Shown: in pieces, positions 43,201 to 54,008 of the stretch
Numbering within the stretch: position 1 is the stretch's first letter
Layout of the letters: each line of letters begins with the position of its first letter
Origin: Choristoneura fumiferana
Lineage: Eukaryota > Arthropoda > Insecta > Lepidoptera > Tortricidae
NCBI RefSeq assembly: GCF_025370935.1
Contig: NC_133490.1
Coordinates: forward strand, 1,063,547 to 1,127,546
Direction of reading: 5' to 3'
Length of the DNA stretch: 64,000 bases
Translations under genes and position numbers: made by a program
The notes under the pieces: generated by a model
The model's input: the letters and a program-made list of their open reading frames with translations, nothing else
Database searches by the model: none
Told to the model about the DNA's origin: nothing

Positions 43201-45461
43201 AAGTTATTTGAAAATGTTACCAAACAAAAGTAGCTTAGTTCTGCGAGTAGAATCGAACCTTGAATTTAAAGCCCCATATGGTCAGAGACACACTGTAGAA
43301 ATTAATCATGAAGTTGATGCAAGTATTATAACAGCATATGTGACTAATTTCAACAAATGAGTTAATGCATTTACATGATATTGTCCAGCATTAATTTTGT
43401 GCTAGAAACACTCATTTTGGATCACGTTCAAAATTACACCTTGTATTTAAAAGAAAGGTCATTTCTGGTGGATCTCGAAGCTAACCCTTATTCCAGGTCA
43501 ACCCTGCTGACCTTCCAAGACCTGCTGCCTGACGACCCTCGCCTGTACGACAAGATGCGCCCCCCTAAGAAGAACGACCAGCCCACCATAGTCTTCTTCC
43601 ACGTCACAGTCATGGGTCTGGACTCCATTGACGAGAACTCTATGGTAAGAAAAAAGAAAGAAAAATCATCGAGAGATTAAGGATTCTGCTGGGCACAGGC
43701 CTCCTCTCAGAAAGAGAGGACTTGGGGCGTAGTTCCCACGCGGGCCCAGTGCCACCTTACAGTAATAAGACTAAAACTAGCACTAAAACTAAGTTACTTG
43801 GTGACACGACAGGATACCAAAAAGGGCCAACTTCTTCTAAATTGCTATTGCCAAATTGTTTAAGCGTGGGCGCTAGCGATCGCATTCTCCATCTCTTTCT
43901 ACTGTCATACTACGTCACGTGACGGAAAGAAGAACCGAAAACCATTTTGATTCCGAGTGTTACAAAACAAAAGTAGCTCAGTTACCTAATAAAATCGAAC
44001 CTTGCAATTAGAGTCCCGTGGTCATAGACATCCTGTTGTACTGTACACGTGTGATTGTGACAAATATTTGTTTGTAGACGTATGCCGCGGACATATTCTT
44101 CGCCCAGACCTGGAAGGACTTCCGTTTGAGGTTGCCGGAAAATATGACGTCCGAATACAGGTGAGTTACGAGTAGTTGATAGCAGAACCGGTCAGGTTAA
44201 GATGGCCAAAACTTAACCCGGTATAGTGTGTTTGTCGCGCAATTTAACTTTGCACATATAAACCATCCTCCTGTTCCATCTATACCTACCGCTATATCCT
44301 CCCTGATACGTGGAATATTTTTCCTTTCTTCCCCACCGTTAGGGACAGATGAAAAGGAAAACTGTCATATAACAGTACTCGTATTGTCGCTCAATCGTAC
44401 CATCAGCCAAATATGTGGTCTACCACCCTAAAGCTGATAATCGTTTGCATGTCATAAAACAATAATGCCAATAGACGTGTCTGTCAACTTGAAGGTTCGA
44501 CTTTAGTGAGATATTCATTTGATAGGAACTTGTTTAAAAATTGGTAGACCACTTATTTGGCTGATGGTACATTGCACACAAATCGCACTTGTGTGATAAA
44601 TTGATAATGCTAGATAAAAGTGATGAACCTTTACCCCGCTAGACTCCTGGAAGTGGATTGGCTGAAGCACATGTGGCGGCCGGACTCCTTCTTCAAGAAC
44701 GCCAAGTCCGTCACCTTCCAGACGATGACCATCCCCAACCACTACGTGTGGCTATATAAGGACAAGACCATATTGTACATGGTAACGTAACAACTTGTCG
44801 ATCTGCATTAAATTTCTGTTGAAATTAATTAAGTAATTGTTCCAAGAATTTTTATACGAGAATGGTTTAATAATAATTTAATTTATAATGTCACTTTCAA
44901 TACATAATTTTATTTTATTTTAATTGTTTATAAGTATGATAGTTATGTAATCTTTAATAATAATTTTAAGTTAAATTAATTTGATTCATATTCATAATGA
45001 CAACTTTAATCGTATTTTTTTGTGACATATTAATATTTCTACGACAGAACTGGCAGAATATGCCTTTGAAATTTATTATAATAACTACCTGTACCTACCA
45101 TATTTCAAGAAATAAACGATTTCTGTTTCTATTTCCATTTTTAAGAATTATCATCCGTGGGAACGGAGAGCAGATGTGTTGTGGGGAATATGTTTTTCAT
45201 GAACCAATAGAATTGCTTCATTTAAACTATCCTCGCGCAGCACCTCTCTGGTGGAAACCTGAGCAGAGTGAGCGGAGTAAGTGAAGCGTTTCTATTGGTT
45301 CATGAACATATTCCTCGCATCACATCCTCGCACATCTCTTAGAAACCCAGCCTTATGGTTTTATTTCTGACAGGTGAAGCTCACGCTGAGGCTGTCCTGT
45401 GCTATGAACTTCCTCATATATCCTCACGACACCCAGGAGTGCAAGCTGCAAATGGAAAGCC
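37202..45461 (+). CDS. Cys-loop ligand-gated chloride channel subunit, 5' part (5 exons, 3' end missing)
   Basis: Exons 37202-37281, 43497-43644, 44078-44160, 44643-44781 and 45374-45461 join in phase to 538 nt (179 residues plus one base). The product begins with a signal peptide. The extracellular domain follows, with WRPDSFF (115-121), a sequon NMT (98-100), and the 15-residue Cys-loop C159 to C173 with 13 residues between, including YPHDTQ. This is the hallmark of pentameric neurotransmitter channels. The WxPD and FFKNAK segments resemble insect glycine-receptor-like chloride channels; the precise subtype and ligand are not resolved. The four membrane helices must lie in later exons. None was recognised in the remaining 18.5 kb, so they are probably past the window. 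Introns 1-4 all contain repeats. Confidence 0.85.
38073..40528. mobile_element. Mariner-like DNA transposon, no transposase seen
   Basis: A 2,456-bp insertion in R1 in intron 1 of the channel gene. The left end is GGGTAGACCGGGGACAACTG and the right end, reversed, is GGGTAGACCGGGACAATAGA. TA is duplicated on each side (38071-38072, 40529-40530), as shown by the uninterrupted GATATACTTAC in the intact copy. A TA target and terminal inverted repeats suggest the Tc1/mariner/pogo group. The longest internal frame (39978-40271, 97 codons) shows no transposase feature, so it appears non-autonomous or decayed. Confidence 0.78.
38775..38965. repeat. Inverted repeat inside the mariner-like element
   Basis: GTTCTTAATATATAAGTAAA and CCAATAATTATTCGTGATA are repeated in reverse complement at the right side (TATCACGAATAATTATTGC, ATATATATTAAGAAC). 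Confidence 0.65.
42455..42580 (+). repeat. Interspersed repeat fragment
   Basis: ATTCGACTGGATGGCAAACG, AGTGGGTCTCCTGATGGTAA and GTTGCCAACCTAGAGGC. A diverged minus-strand relative is near 31003-31095. Confidence 0.5.
42668..42885. mobile_element. Foldback MITE in channel intron 1
   Basis: TGGTCATTCTCATTTTATTG and CCTGTCTAATTACCGTACCG are mirrored at the right end (CGGTACGGTAATTAGACAG, GAAATGAGAATAGCCA). Confidence 0.72.
43497..43644 (+). CDS. Channel exon 2
   Basis: The acceptor TTATTCCAG is followed by residues 28-76, STLLTFQDLLPDDP through to SIDENSM. The donor is ATG|GTAAGA. The sequence is GC-rich compared with its introns and matches the first strands of channel extracellular domains. 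The open frame upstream to 43375 is intronic. Confidence 0.85.
43684..43757 (-). mobile_element. SINE tail fragment in channel intron 2
   Basis: CTGCTGGGCACAGGCCTCCT and TTCCCACGCGGGCCCAGTG match the minus-strand SINE at 27671. Confidence 0.7.
44078..44160 (+). CDS. Channel exon 3
   Basis: The acceptor TTTGTTTGTAG is followed by TYAADIFFAQTWKD and on to the sequon NMT and SEY. The donor AG|GTGAGT leaves two bases that complete Arg104 in the next exon. Confidence 0.87.
44397..44570. mobile_element. 174-bp MITE in channel intron 3
   Basis: GTACCATCAGCCAAATATGT at the left and GTACCATCAGCCAAATAAGT reversed at the right. The copy at 25401 is the same length. Confidence 0.78.
44643..44781 (+). 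CDS. Channel exon 4
   Basis: The acceptor CCGCTAG is followed by LLEVDWLKHMWRPDSFF and on to KDKTILYM. The donor is ATG|GTAACG. It carries the WxPD motif at residues 115-118, conserved in Cys-loop receptors. Confidence 0.9.
45164..45340. mobile_element. Foldback MITE in channel intron 4
   Basis: GGGGAATATGTTTTTCATGA then ACCAATAGAA, mirrored by TTCTATTGGTTCATGAACAT and TTCCTCGCATC. Confidence 0.74.
45374..45461 (+). CDS. Channel exon 5: Cys-loop
   Basis: The acceptor TTTCTGACAG is followed by VKLTLRLSC and the disulfide loop to C173, then KLQMES. The donor C|GTAAGT ends one base into codon 180. This is the last channel exon I can find. Confidence 0.9.
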
Positions 45462-45523
45462 GTAAGTGTTTCTTTTTAATTAATGTTTCCATCATCGAAC
45501 TAAAACAAATACTTTGTTCACCC

Positions 45524-45690
45524 GCGACCTTATGATAGCATCGTTTATGCAAGAAATGTGTTTACCTACCTACATGTGCATTTCCTCCACCTCCATATAT
45601 CACTCCGTAAGAACACACACAAATCACACAAACCCAAATCACCACTACTACCCTACACTGACGCGTTTCGAATTCGATCAGAGCTCATTT
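45524..45690 (+). repeat. Half copy of the 5.7-kb inverted repeat
   Basis: CACCCGCGACCTTATGATAG, GTAAGAACACACACAAATCA and ACTGACGCGTTTCGAATTC; runs straight into an R1 fragment at 45699. Confidence 0.7.
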
Positions 45691-45698
45691 CTAACATC

Positions 45699-45890
45699 TG
45701 AAGACCTATCCAACGATAACCCACACTATAGGGTTGGATGAAAAAACCCATTTTACGTCTATTAAAATTACAGCTTTCTAGCATTGATAGTCCCTGAGCA
45801 ATGCCGCGGACGGACGGACAGACAGACAGACAGACATGGCGAAACTATAAGGGTTCCGTTTTTGCCAATTTGGCTCCGGAACCCTAAAAA
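45699..45890 (+). repeat. R1 copy with internal deletion
   Basis: Joins CTATCCAACGATAACCCACA directly to the 3' third (CTTTCTAGCATTGATAGTCC) and ends GGAACCCTAAAAA. Confidence 0.78.
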
Positions 45891-45894
45891 TGTT

Positions 45895-46227
45895 GTTTCG
45901 TTCTAATTTACAAGCAGCACTACAGATCAAAACGCAACTTTGCGACACAATGGGAGCAGCTATTTTGATGTTTATAATTAGTTTTCGTTCATATTCAATG
46001 TAAAAAAATAAAATCATATTAATTTAAATTTTTGTATGAGAAATGGAAATTCGTTATTGTTTTCTTCAGTTACATTTTATTTTAACCAAACCTACTATAA
46101 GCATCATAATGGCTGCTCCCATTGACCGCTTGACTTATATTCTTACGTTAGTACATTTATATCAATGGCTGCTCCCTATACTTGCAAAGTTGCGTTTTGA
46201 TTTGCTGCTTGTAAATTAGAACGAAAC
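45895..46227. mobile_element. Foldback MITE
   Basis: GTTTCGTTCTAATTTACAAG and AAAACGCAACTTTGCGA, mirrored at the right end (CTTGTAAATTAGAACGAAAC). Follows directly after an R1 end. Confidence 0.78.
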
Positions 46228-46702
46228 TACGTTTGTATGGGGACGTGAGCGTACTGGGGACTCTTAATTGGCAAACTTTTTCGAAAATCAAAATTTTCTT
46301 TCTTTCAAAGTACCTACATTTAAAGGCCTGAAATCATTAATTCTCGTTTCACCAGCGTGAAGAACTATGTCAAACCCCGCGATAATTAGACCCTTAGCGA
46401 CCTCACAATGGCCGCGTAACGAGGCTCGAGGGCTCTCCTGCGCATCCTTTGAGACAGATCGTCTGACGCGCCTTAATTTGAGGGGTGAGGGGAGGGTGGT
46501 TTTAGTAGGTAGGTAAGTTTAATTTACTTTCTATATTTATATTTGTGATAGGTATGCTTTGTAAAAGAGGTTTGACCTAACTATACAGGAGATCAATCCA
46601 AAATGGGTCAGTGTGGAGAAATCAGAAACTATGAGAGATAGCAAAATGCAAAGGAACCATGGAGTCGACTTTAGATTTATTAAAAACTAAGTATGCAATT
46701 TT

Positions 46703-46822
46703 CCAGGAGAAAAACTATCCTATGTCCTTCCCTGGGACTCTATCTGTATACCGAATTTCGAATTTCGAATTTGTGATAACGTAACAAACAAACAAACAAA
46801 CAGACTTACAAATTTTCCCATT
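46703..46822 (-). repeat. R2 fragment
   Basis: ACTATCCTATGTCCTTCCCT and a (CAAA)n run before CAGACTTACAAATTTTCC; its CCGAATTTCG segment contains a short GAATTTC duplication. Confidence 0.65.
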
Positions 46823-47374
46823 TATCTTATCGCTGTAAACAGAAGGATAAACCAAAAGCAAAAACCCGCTTATAGCTTATAGGAACTTATATTTTGACAT
46901 GCTAAGGTGCTTTACAAAACCCTCGGTGCGCGTGTCCGACTCGCACTTGCCCGATTTCTAATCAACTACCTACCACTACTTTTCCAACCGCTTGCCCAAT
47001 CCTAAAGCCGAAATCCGAAGCACGCAATTACCTTTACCCTCACCAAGGAATCAAAGCATCTATTTTTAGCCGCTATCTAATATTGGCAATCTATACATTG
47101 CGACGATCCAAGCGTCAACAGACCCTCAAGCGCTCGGGCTTCAGCTGATCGGCGATAAAAGTTGCTGACTTCACAGACCCGGAGTGCTTCCGAGGGCTCG
47201 AGACACTTGCCCCACATTCCAAGGGGCTCTCAGCCATCATTTTCTGGACTGTATCGGCGACTCGACTCGAGTGTTGTGGGATTCAGGGGGACGTGTGAAG
47301 GACCGGCAATTTTAGATTTGAGTTATTTTTATTTGTTTTTTTTTCTAATGATGGTGTCGTTGTGACGTAATGCC

Positions 47375-48119
47375 AAAACTGGCCAAGTGCGAATTGGACT
47401 CGCGCACGAAGGGTTCCGTACCATTATCTATACAACATTAGACATTAGCAAAAAAAAAACGAAAAAAAGGAACAAGTTTGTTGTATGGGAGCCTACCTTA
47501 AATATTTATTTTATTTTAATTAGATTATTTATTTTTAAAGTGATTGATTATAAAACTAAATATTCTGTGAATATTTCAATCGTCTACCTGTTGCAGTTTT
47601 TAATATCAAGCAAAAACGGCAAAAATTATTACGTTTTTGTATGGAAGCCCCCTTACATATTATTCGACCGGATGGCCAAGTGGTTAGAGAACCTGACTAC
47701 GAATCTTGAGGTCCCGGGTTCGATTCCCGGCCGGGGCAGATATTTGTGTGAATAACACAAATATTTGTTCTCGGGTCTTGGATGTTTAATATGTATTTAA
47801 GTATGTATTTATCTATATAAGTATGTTTATCCGTTGCCTAGTATCCATAGTACAAGCTTTGCTTAGTTTGGGACTAGGTCAATTGGTGTCAAGTGTCCCA
47901 TGGTATTTATTTTTTTATTTTATTTTATATTTATTTTACTATATTATTAGTATTTGTTGTTATAGCGGCCACATAATCTGTGAAAATTTCAAGTGTCTAA
48001 CTATTACGGCTCAAGAGATAGAGCCCTGTGACAGACGGACGGACAGACAGACAAACAGACAGACAGACAGCGTAGTCTTAGTAATGGGTTTCGTTGGCAC
48101 CCTTTGGGTACGGAACCTT
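47375..48119 (+). repeat. R3 repeat interrupted by a SINE
   Basis: Starts AACTGGCCAAGTGCGAATTG and ends CCCTTTGGGTACGGAACCTT. GTTGTTATAGCGGCCACATA and GAGATAGAGCCCTGTGACAG lie after the SINE. Confidence 0.78.
47665..47940 (+). mobile_element. tRNA-derived SINE, full-length, inserted in R3
   Basis: The head begins GACCGGATGGCCAAGTGGTT, with B box GGTTCGATTCCC. The body ends with GGGACTAGGTCAATTGGTGT and a T-rich tail. ATATTATT occurs on both sides (47657-47664 and 47941-47948) as a target-site duplication inside repeat R3. Confidence 0.87.
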
Positions 48120-48164
48120 GATAACCCAAACATAAGTGTATAATTGGTTCCGTGAACTCAAACG

Positions 48165-48408
48165 TGAACGTTTACCCGTATGGTGTCGGGTTAGAATTAC
48201 ACCTCTCCATCTCTTCCGTGGATGTCGTAAGAGGCGACAAAGGATAGTTATAAGGTTAAGGTATACCGTAGGCGACAGGCTAGCAACCTGTCACTATTGT
48301 ACCGTTTTTGTCAAACTTTAAACCTAAAATTGCTAAAAGTGGCTCCGAAGCGGTAACGTTTGCTCTGCCTACCCCATTTAGGAATACAGGCGTGATGTTT
48401 GTGTGTGT
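48165..48408 (+). mobile_element. R4 element with GT tail
   Basis: A 244-bp element beginning near TTTACCCGTATGGTGTCGGG, containing TCTTCCGTGGATGTCGTAAG and ending in (GT)n. A perfect 13-base duplication GTGAACTCAAACG flanks it (48152-48164, 48409-48421), the mark of target-primed retroposition. Class is unknown; SINE or truncated LINE are both possible. Confidence 0.75.
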
Positions 48409-48866
48409 GTGAACTCAAACGAAGAGTGATCAATATTTTCCAACCGTTCTCAGTTGCAAAATGTAATGCATTAAACACTCAAATCATTTCCAAAGTACGT
48501 CCTAAAGGTCAGAGCAGGTCAAGTTACAGGCTTTGTCTTTTTCAGGTTGCGTGGATAAACCCTTGTTGAGTTCCCTTTGTTCGTCTGTCTGTTTACGTTG
48601 CGGATGCTTTTACTACACAATGGTTATTTCAGGATACGAAAGGAGAACATATTTTTTTAACATTAACGGCCTAGTGGGTAAAAGTACGCTGGTTTTAACC
48701 GATTCGCAAAAATTATATTTTTAATTGCGTTCCGCGGGTATGCGGAAAATAACAGGATTTTACTGTTTTCCCGCGGAAATCCCAAAGATAACATCGTGGA
48801 TATTATTAACGCTGCGTAGGAAACACCCGCCGAGTTTCATGTCAGTAATTGTAGCGGTTGGAATTT

Positions 48867-49516
48867 TAAAAACCGGCTAAGAGCATGTCGGACACACCCA
48901 AAATAGGGTTCCGTAGCCATTACGAAAAAATTAAGTAATATTTTTCTAAGGATTTCGTATTTTATACGGAATCTCCCAAGTTTAGGTATATTTTATACTT
49001 TAGGCTGCTATTTACTCATAACTATACTAATAATTCTCAAGCAAACTTAGCCGCTATAGTTTTCCTTGAAAGTTTGATATACTTACTACCATCCTGATTT
49101 TTTTCAAATTTTTCCACCGACCGCTTTAGATTTCAGAGAGGGGAGGACGCTCGATTTTAATGTAAATTTGCACTTTAAAGTTGAATTTTTCGCAAACAAA
49201 TCACTGAATTGAAAAATCGTCTTAGTAAACCCCTAATGGTTTTAAAACCCTATCCAACGATACCCCACACTAAGGGGTTTGGATGAGAAAAAAAAAATCA
49301 CCTCCACTTTACGTGTATGGGAGGTACTTACCCTAAAAAATAAATTAAAAAAAAAAAATGTACCATTTTGTCGGCATACTTTACCTATATATCCGTCCAA
49401 AACTACAGCTTTCTAGCATGGATAGTCTCTGAGCAAAGCCGCGGACGGACTGACAGACAGACATGGCGAAACTATAAGGGTTCCGTTTTTGCCATTTTGG
49501 ATCCGGAACCCTAAAA
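48867..49516 (+). repeat. R1 repeat, most complete copy
   Basis: Runs from AAAACCGGCTAAGAGCATGT to TCCGGAACCCTAAAAA. Internal landmarks are GGATTTCGTATTTTATACGG, GATATACTTACTACCATCC and CTATCCAACGATACCCCACA. It serves as the reference for the disrupted copies. The family is common in moths and butterflies by my recollection; its class is not clear from the ends. Confidence 0.8.
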
Positions 49517-51880
49517 AGGGGTATGATTTTATTGTTCACCTAATAAATGCATTTTCGGCGACCTAATAAATAATATTTGTTCCTAAAATAGTAGATCTGT
49601 CAACTAAATTGAATCACCAAATAATATTAAAACGGTTAAATAAATATCATTTAAAAATTACTCGGAAATAATATTGATCATCAAATATGGCTTCCTAAAA
49701 TTAATTATAATCACTGGAAAATAGTATTGATCATCAAATAATTAAACTGCATTTTTTTTAATGGTTTTTTTTATATAAATACTTTTGTGTGTTTACCCCT
49801 CCCGTATTACTGATTGTGTAAAACGTGCCGCGAGACGGGCGCGGGTCGACCGGCAGCATGTGATATCTTCTTTTTTTTTCAACCTATCTTAGCGTGCATT
49901 ACAAATTTTGTTCATTCACTACAGATGATTATTTGACATGAATAACATTTTCATTATGTCGTAGAAAAAAAAATGCTGACTGAAGATTTCATATTTTTTA
50001 TTATTTACTTCCACTTTAGGGACCGCTCTAATTTTTTCACCAGTGATACACTCGCAAATGAGCTATAACATGTATTTTTTTCAAAATTATAGCTGTGGGA
50101 GAACATGGAGATAATTTTTGTTTTACTATCCATAATATGTCGCTTTTATCATTTATTTGAAAGATATTCCGCCGTGAAACTTTTGATATTTTTTTTTTTA
50201 ATTAAGACCTAACGAAATGTAAGTGGCCAGTATTTAGTATGCCGCGTGCACGTTTCTCTAAAGAGATTTCAATCATTAAGGGGGTTGCTCTTCCATACAA
50301 ACCTACGGACACCCCGCATAGCTTCCACGGACATGTTTTCTTAGAGGATTTTTTGAGCATAGTAAATTATGGATATGCTCTTCAAGCAAAATCCAAAAAA
50401 AAGTAACTTTATTGCATCAAAAGTGCAGCGTGATGCAGTAAATTTTGATGCATTTTACCATTGTATGAGTACAACTGACAGTGTTCGCAGCGAGCATGTA
50501 GTGACATCTTATATGGGTGCGTGAGTCAATGTCACAAAATCAAACTATTGTAAATAGGTATCGACTATTTCGTGTGGTCACGTGACCATCACCTTTGGCT
50601 CAGATAATACGACAACTAAATGAAGAAAGCATTAGATCACTGAGAGATCAAGTTCAAGTTTCTGAGTCTAGTATCTACTTTTTTTTTTTTTAAATCTGTT
50701 ATTTTCGTAAGTTGAAACGCCTAAACTATTATTTCTGATTAATGCAAGGACGCAAACTGTAAGTAAGACGAAAAATAGGTAAGTTACTTTTAAAATTGTC
50801 ATTTAAAATAATAATTATTTAAGTAACAGACCCAGTCCTCGGCAAAAATTATAACATTGCATACTTTACATACATTATAATGCGGTGCTTCGATCTAGGA
50901 CAAGTGGTTTAAATTCAACTTACAAATTCTGAACAGATATTAGTTATTTACTCTTACGTAGACAGTAGCGCCACTAATTTATATAAAGCATATTTATTCT
51001 CACAATAAAAGGTGCTAGGTGTAATCACTAAACTAATTAGTTAAAAAATAAGGTCTACATTCAACATACATTGCATGTGTATGTATGAATATCAAGTTTT
51101 ACAGTGAGGCTCAAATAAATTCCTACATATCACGGCATTTTTACGGCCGCTAAATCTAGGCTCGGTGAATAAAAAGGTTTTCACAATCGAAGTAGTTTTC
51201 GTACCTTTTTTATTATTATAACTGGCTAGATAAGTAAAATTTAAACGTCATTATAATACATTTTTGTCACAACGTCAAGTCAATGAGATTGATATTCAAA
51301 AGCAATTATGTTTGAATAATTATGGTTTGAACACAAATCAAGAAGTCAAAAAGTTGGCGGACGAGAGGAAATTAGCAAGAGTGCAACTCTTAAACTATTT
51401 ATGTATGTACGATTCGATGATGAAAAGAATACCTATGTAATTGGATACACGGGTATGTTTATTTTATCATTTTTGTCAGAAACATTAATATTTGTTACAA
51501 GAACACCAGAGGCAGGGCTGTAAGAATTTAATTCCTACTGGGTGGCCAAAGTATGGCTTATCGTGTGTACCAAACTTGTGGTCTGCAGCAACCTACTACG
51601 AAAACATGCCAAATTTCCCTAACTCTTAGTTGCGTCGTGAACATTTTCACTCCATAGAAGTAAGTCGCTTCCCACCGTCTGTCTGCATATGTACGAGTAT
51701 GTACTGTATGTACTCTATTATGAAGTGATTCAAGATTTTTTATTTTATTTATAAGTGTGAGAAACGGCAGGGGTTATGGTTTTGGAGCGTATGTATGGTC
51801 ATTTCTTTCGCACGCTATGCAACAAGGCCTTGATGCATCTTAGCAAACAACAAGACAAGAGCAGAGACAAGAAAATAAGT
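49517..51880. other. No gene seen
   Basis: AT-rich, no recognisable exon. GAGAAACGTGCACG-like and GTAAATTATGGATATGCTC words suggest diverged repeats. Confidence 0.5.
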
Positions 51881-52041
51881 CTTTGTTAGGAGTGACACAG
51901 GTTGTTAATTTTATGCGTATGTTAGTCTGTCTGTGTATCTTTCCGTCGGCCCATCCGTCCGTCCGTCTGTCGATCCGTCCATCTGTCTGTCCGTCTTTCT
52001 GTCTGTCTGTGTTTCGAAGTGAACACTACATCATTATTGTC
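51881..52041 (+). repeat. 160-bp direct repeat, left copy
   Basis: Begins CTTTGTTAGGAGTGACACAG and ends with a CTGT/CCGT-rich tract and GTGTTTCGAAGTGAACAC. The same sequence recurs at 52625-52784. The RTE fragment lies between them, directly abutting this copy. Confidence 0.85.
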
Positions 52042-52473
52042 CAGTGATGACATATGGATCCGAGACGTGGTGCTTTACTTTAGGCCTTATAAATAGGCTC
52101 AGAGTTGCTCAGCGAGCTATGGAGAGAGCTATGCTTGGGGTTTCTCTACGGGACCGAATCAGAAATGAGGAGATACGTAGAAGAACAAGGGTCACCGACA
52201 TAGCCAAGCGAATCAGCTCGTTGAAGTGGCAATGGGCGGGCTATATAGCACGGAGAGCGGATGGCCGTTGGGGCCGAAAAGTTCTCGAGTGGAGGCCGCG
52301 GATCGGCAAGCGCAGCGTAGGACGTCCACCAACAAGATGGACGGATGACCTGGTTAAAGCCGCAGGTTCGCGGTGGATGCAGGCTGCTGCCAGTTGAAGC
52401 AACTGGAGGTCTGTGGGTGAGGCCTATGTCCAACAGTGGACGTCCTACGGCTGAGATGATGATGATGATGATG
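52040..52473 (+). mobile_element. RTE-type LINE 3' end with GAT tail
   Basis: Open frame 52044-52397 encodes 117 residues, beginning MTYGSETWCF and including AKRISSLKWQWAGYIARR and the VGRPPTRW segment. This is the C-terminal region typical of insect RTE-family endonuclease-reverse transcriptases. A (GATGAT)n tail ends it. The catalytic domains are missing, so this is a 5'-truncated copy. It is flanked by two nearly identical direct copies of a 160-bp sequence. Confidence 0.82.
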
Positions 52474-52624
52474 GTGAATAAAGTTGTACCAACTGTACTT
52501 TAGTCGAAAATTTTACTATGACCTTTAAAATTTATAAGTATTTTATTGATAATTAGAAGCAGAGTCTTGAGAAATAGCTCATGTTAGGAGATAAAGAGAT
52601 CAGAAGAGGTATCGTTAGATTTGT

Positions 52625-52784
52625 CTCTGTTAGGAGTGACACAGGTTGTTAATTTTATGCGTATGTGAGTCTGTCTGTGTACCTTTCCGTCGGCTCATCC
52701 GTCCGTCCGTCTGTTGATCTGTCCATCTGTCTGTCCGTCTGTCTGTCTGTCTGTGTTTCGAAGTGAACATTACATCATTGTCCT
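52625..52784 (+). repeat. 160-bp direct repeat, right copy
   Basis: Near-identical partner of the sequence at 51881-52041, separated from the RTE tail by about 150 bp. Confidence 0.85.
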
Positions 52785-52924
52785 ATTTTTTTAATTATTG
52801 TTTACCAACGCACACACCAAACCTTTTATCCTAAAAAGCTGAAATTTAAGATAAGGAAAAAATGGGATTTATTATGTAGGTACCTACATAAAATTCTACT
52901 GGTTCGTAACTATTATTTAGTTTT

Positions 52925-53210
52925 TAGGGTTCCGTACCTAAAAAGTGCCAACGGAACCCTATTTCTGAGACTCCGCTGTCTGTCTGTCTGTCTGTCCGTC
53001 CGTCTGTCACAGGGCTCTATCTCTTGAGTCGTAATAGTTAGACACTTGAAATTTTTACAGATTATGTATTACTGTGGCCGCTATAACAACAAATACTCAA
53101 ACCAGAATAAAACAAATATTTAAGTTTTTTTTTTGCTAATGTCTAATGTTGTATAGATAATGGTACGGAACACTTCGTGCGCGAATCCGACTCGCACTTG
53201 GCCAGTTTAT
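52925..53210 (-). repeat. R3 repeat, uninterrupted short copy
   Basis: Reverse orientation, from TAGGGTTCCGTACCTAAAAA to CGACTCGCACTTGGCCAG. Confidence 0.78.
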
Positions 53211-53530
53211 TTTTAATACCCAGGGTATTCAATGTTATATATTTAATTTTACAACTCTATCTCCATATCACTAATCTCTGTAAATTTTACATGCAGGCAG
53301 AAAGGAATAGCAAAAATCTAAATTCAATATCAGGATATTTTGAAAAAGATAAGTATTGTTCACAAACCGATCTTAATGACGATGATGATGATGATGATGG
53401 TCGTATGTCATCGCTGCCGAATTCTAACTTTATTCAATGAAAGACATGGAGAAACTTTGTCACAAAGACATAGTTCAGATAATTTGATATTACGCTGTCC
53501 GTCCGTCTATTTCTATAGGATTACTTAAAA

Positions 53531-53775
53531 CTGAAGCAAACTGAAGTGGCAGTGGGCCGGCCATATCAGCCGAAGAACCGATAACTGCTAAGGTAAACGA
53601 GTAAAAGCCTAGCGTGGCGAGGGACGCCCTCAGACTAGGTGGAGCGATGATCTTCACTGGGTAGCTGACAGTAACTGGATGAGAGTGGCCGAGGGTCGTG
53701 CTCAGTGGCGTGCAATTGGAGACGCCTATGTCCAGTAGTGGGCTAAGATAGGCCGATGATGATGATGATGATGAC
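53531..53775 (+). mobile_element. Second RTE-type LINE 3' end fragment
   Basis: Contains the degraded equivalent of the SLKWQWAGYIARR coding region (CTGAAGTGGCAGTGGGCCGG), then GCCTATGTCCAGTAGTGGG and a (GATGAT)n tail. Frame is broken. Confidence 0.75.
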
Positions 53776-53792
53776 TTAAAATAAGACAATAA

Positions 53793-54008
53793 TCCCACTC
53801 ATATTATAAATGCGAAAGTTTGTTAGTCTGTTTGTTTATTTCTTTATTACCTTTTCACGTCTAATTCGTTGAACCGATTAGGATGAAATTTGGGATACAG
53901 ATAGTTTGAGTCCCGTAGAAAAACATAGGGTAGTTTTTTTTTAATCGCAATATTCCCGCGGAATAGCTATAAACGAATTCTACGCTGACAGAGTTGCGTG
54001 CAACAGTA
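53793..54008 (+). repeat. R2 repeat
   Basis: ATTATAAATGCGAAAGTTTG, GAACCGATTAGGATGAAATT and TTCCCGCGGAATAGCTATAA. Confidence 0.78.

Larger units (their letters stand above)
41168..43496. other. 3' part of channel intron 1
   Basis: AT-rich intron with the listed repeats; no further exon in the right phase was recognised between 37282 and 43496. Confidence 0.5.

Noticed and set aside
47665..47737. Functional tRNA gene
   Set aside because: A and B boxes are present but the unit is the head of a dispersed SINE with a target duplication.
52146..52433. Minus-strand frame over the RTE fragment
   Set aside because: Antisense shadow of the recognised LINE coding sequence.
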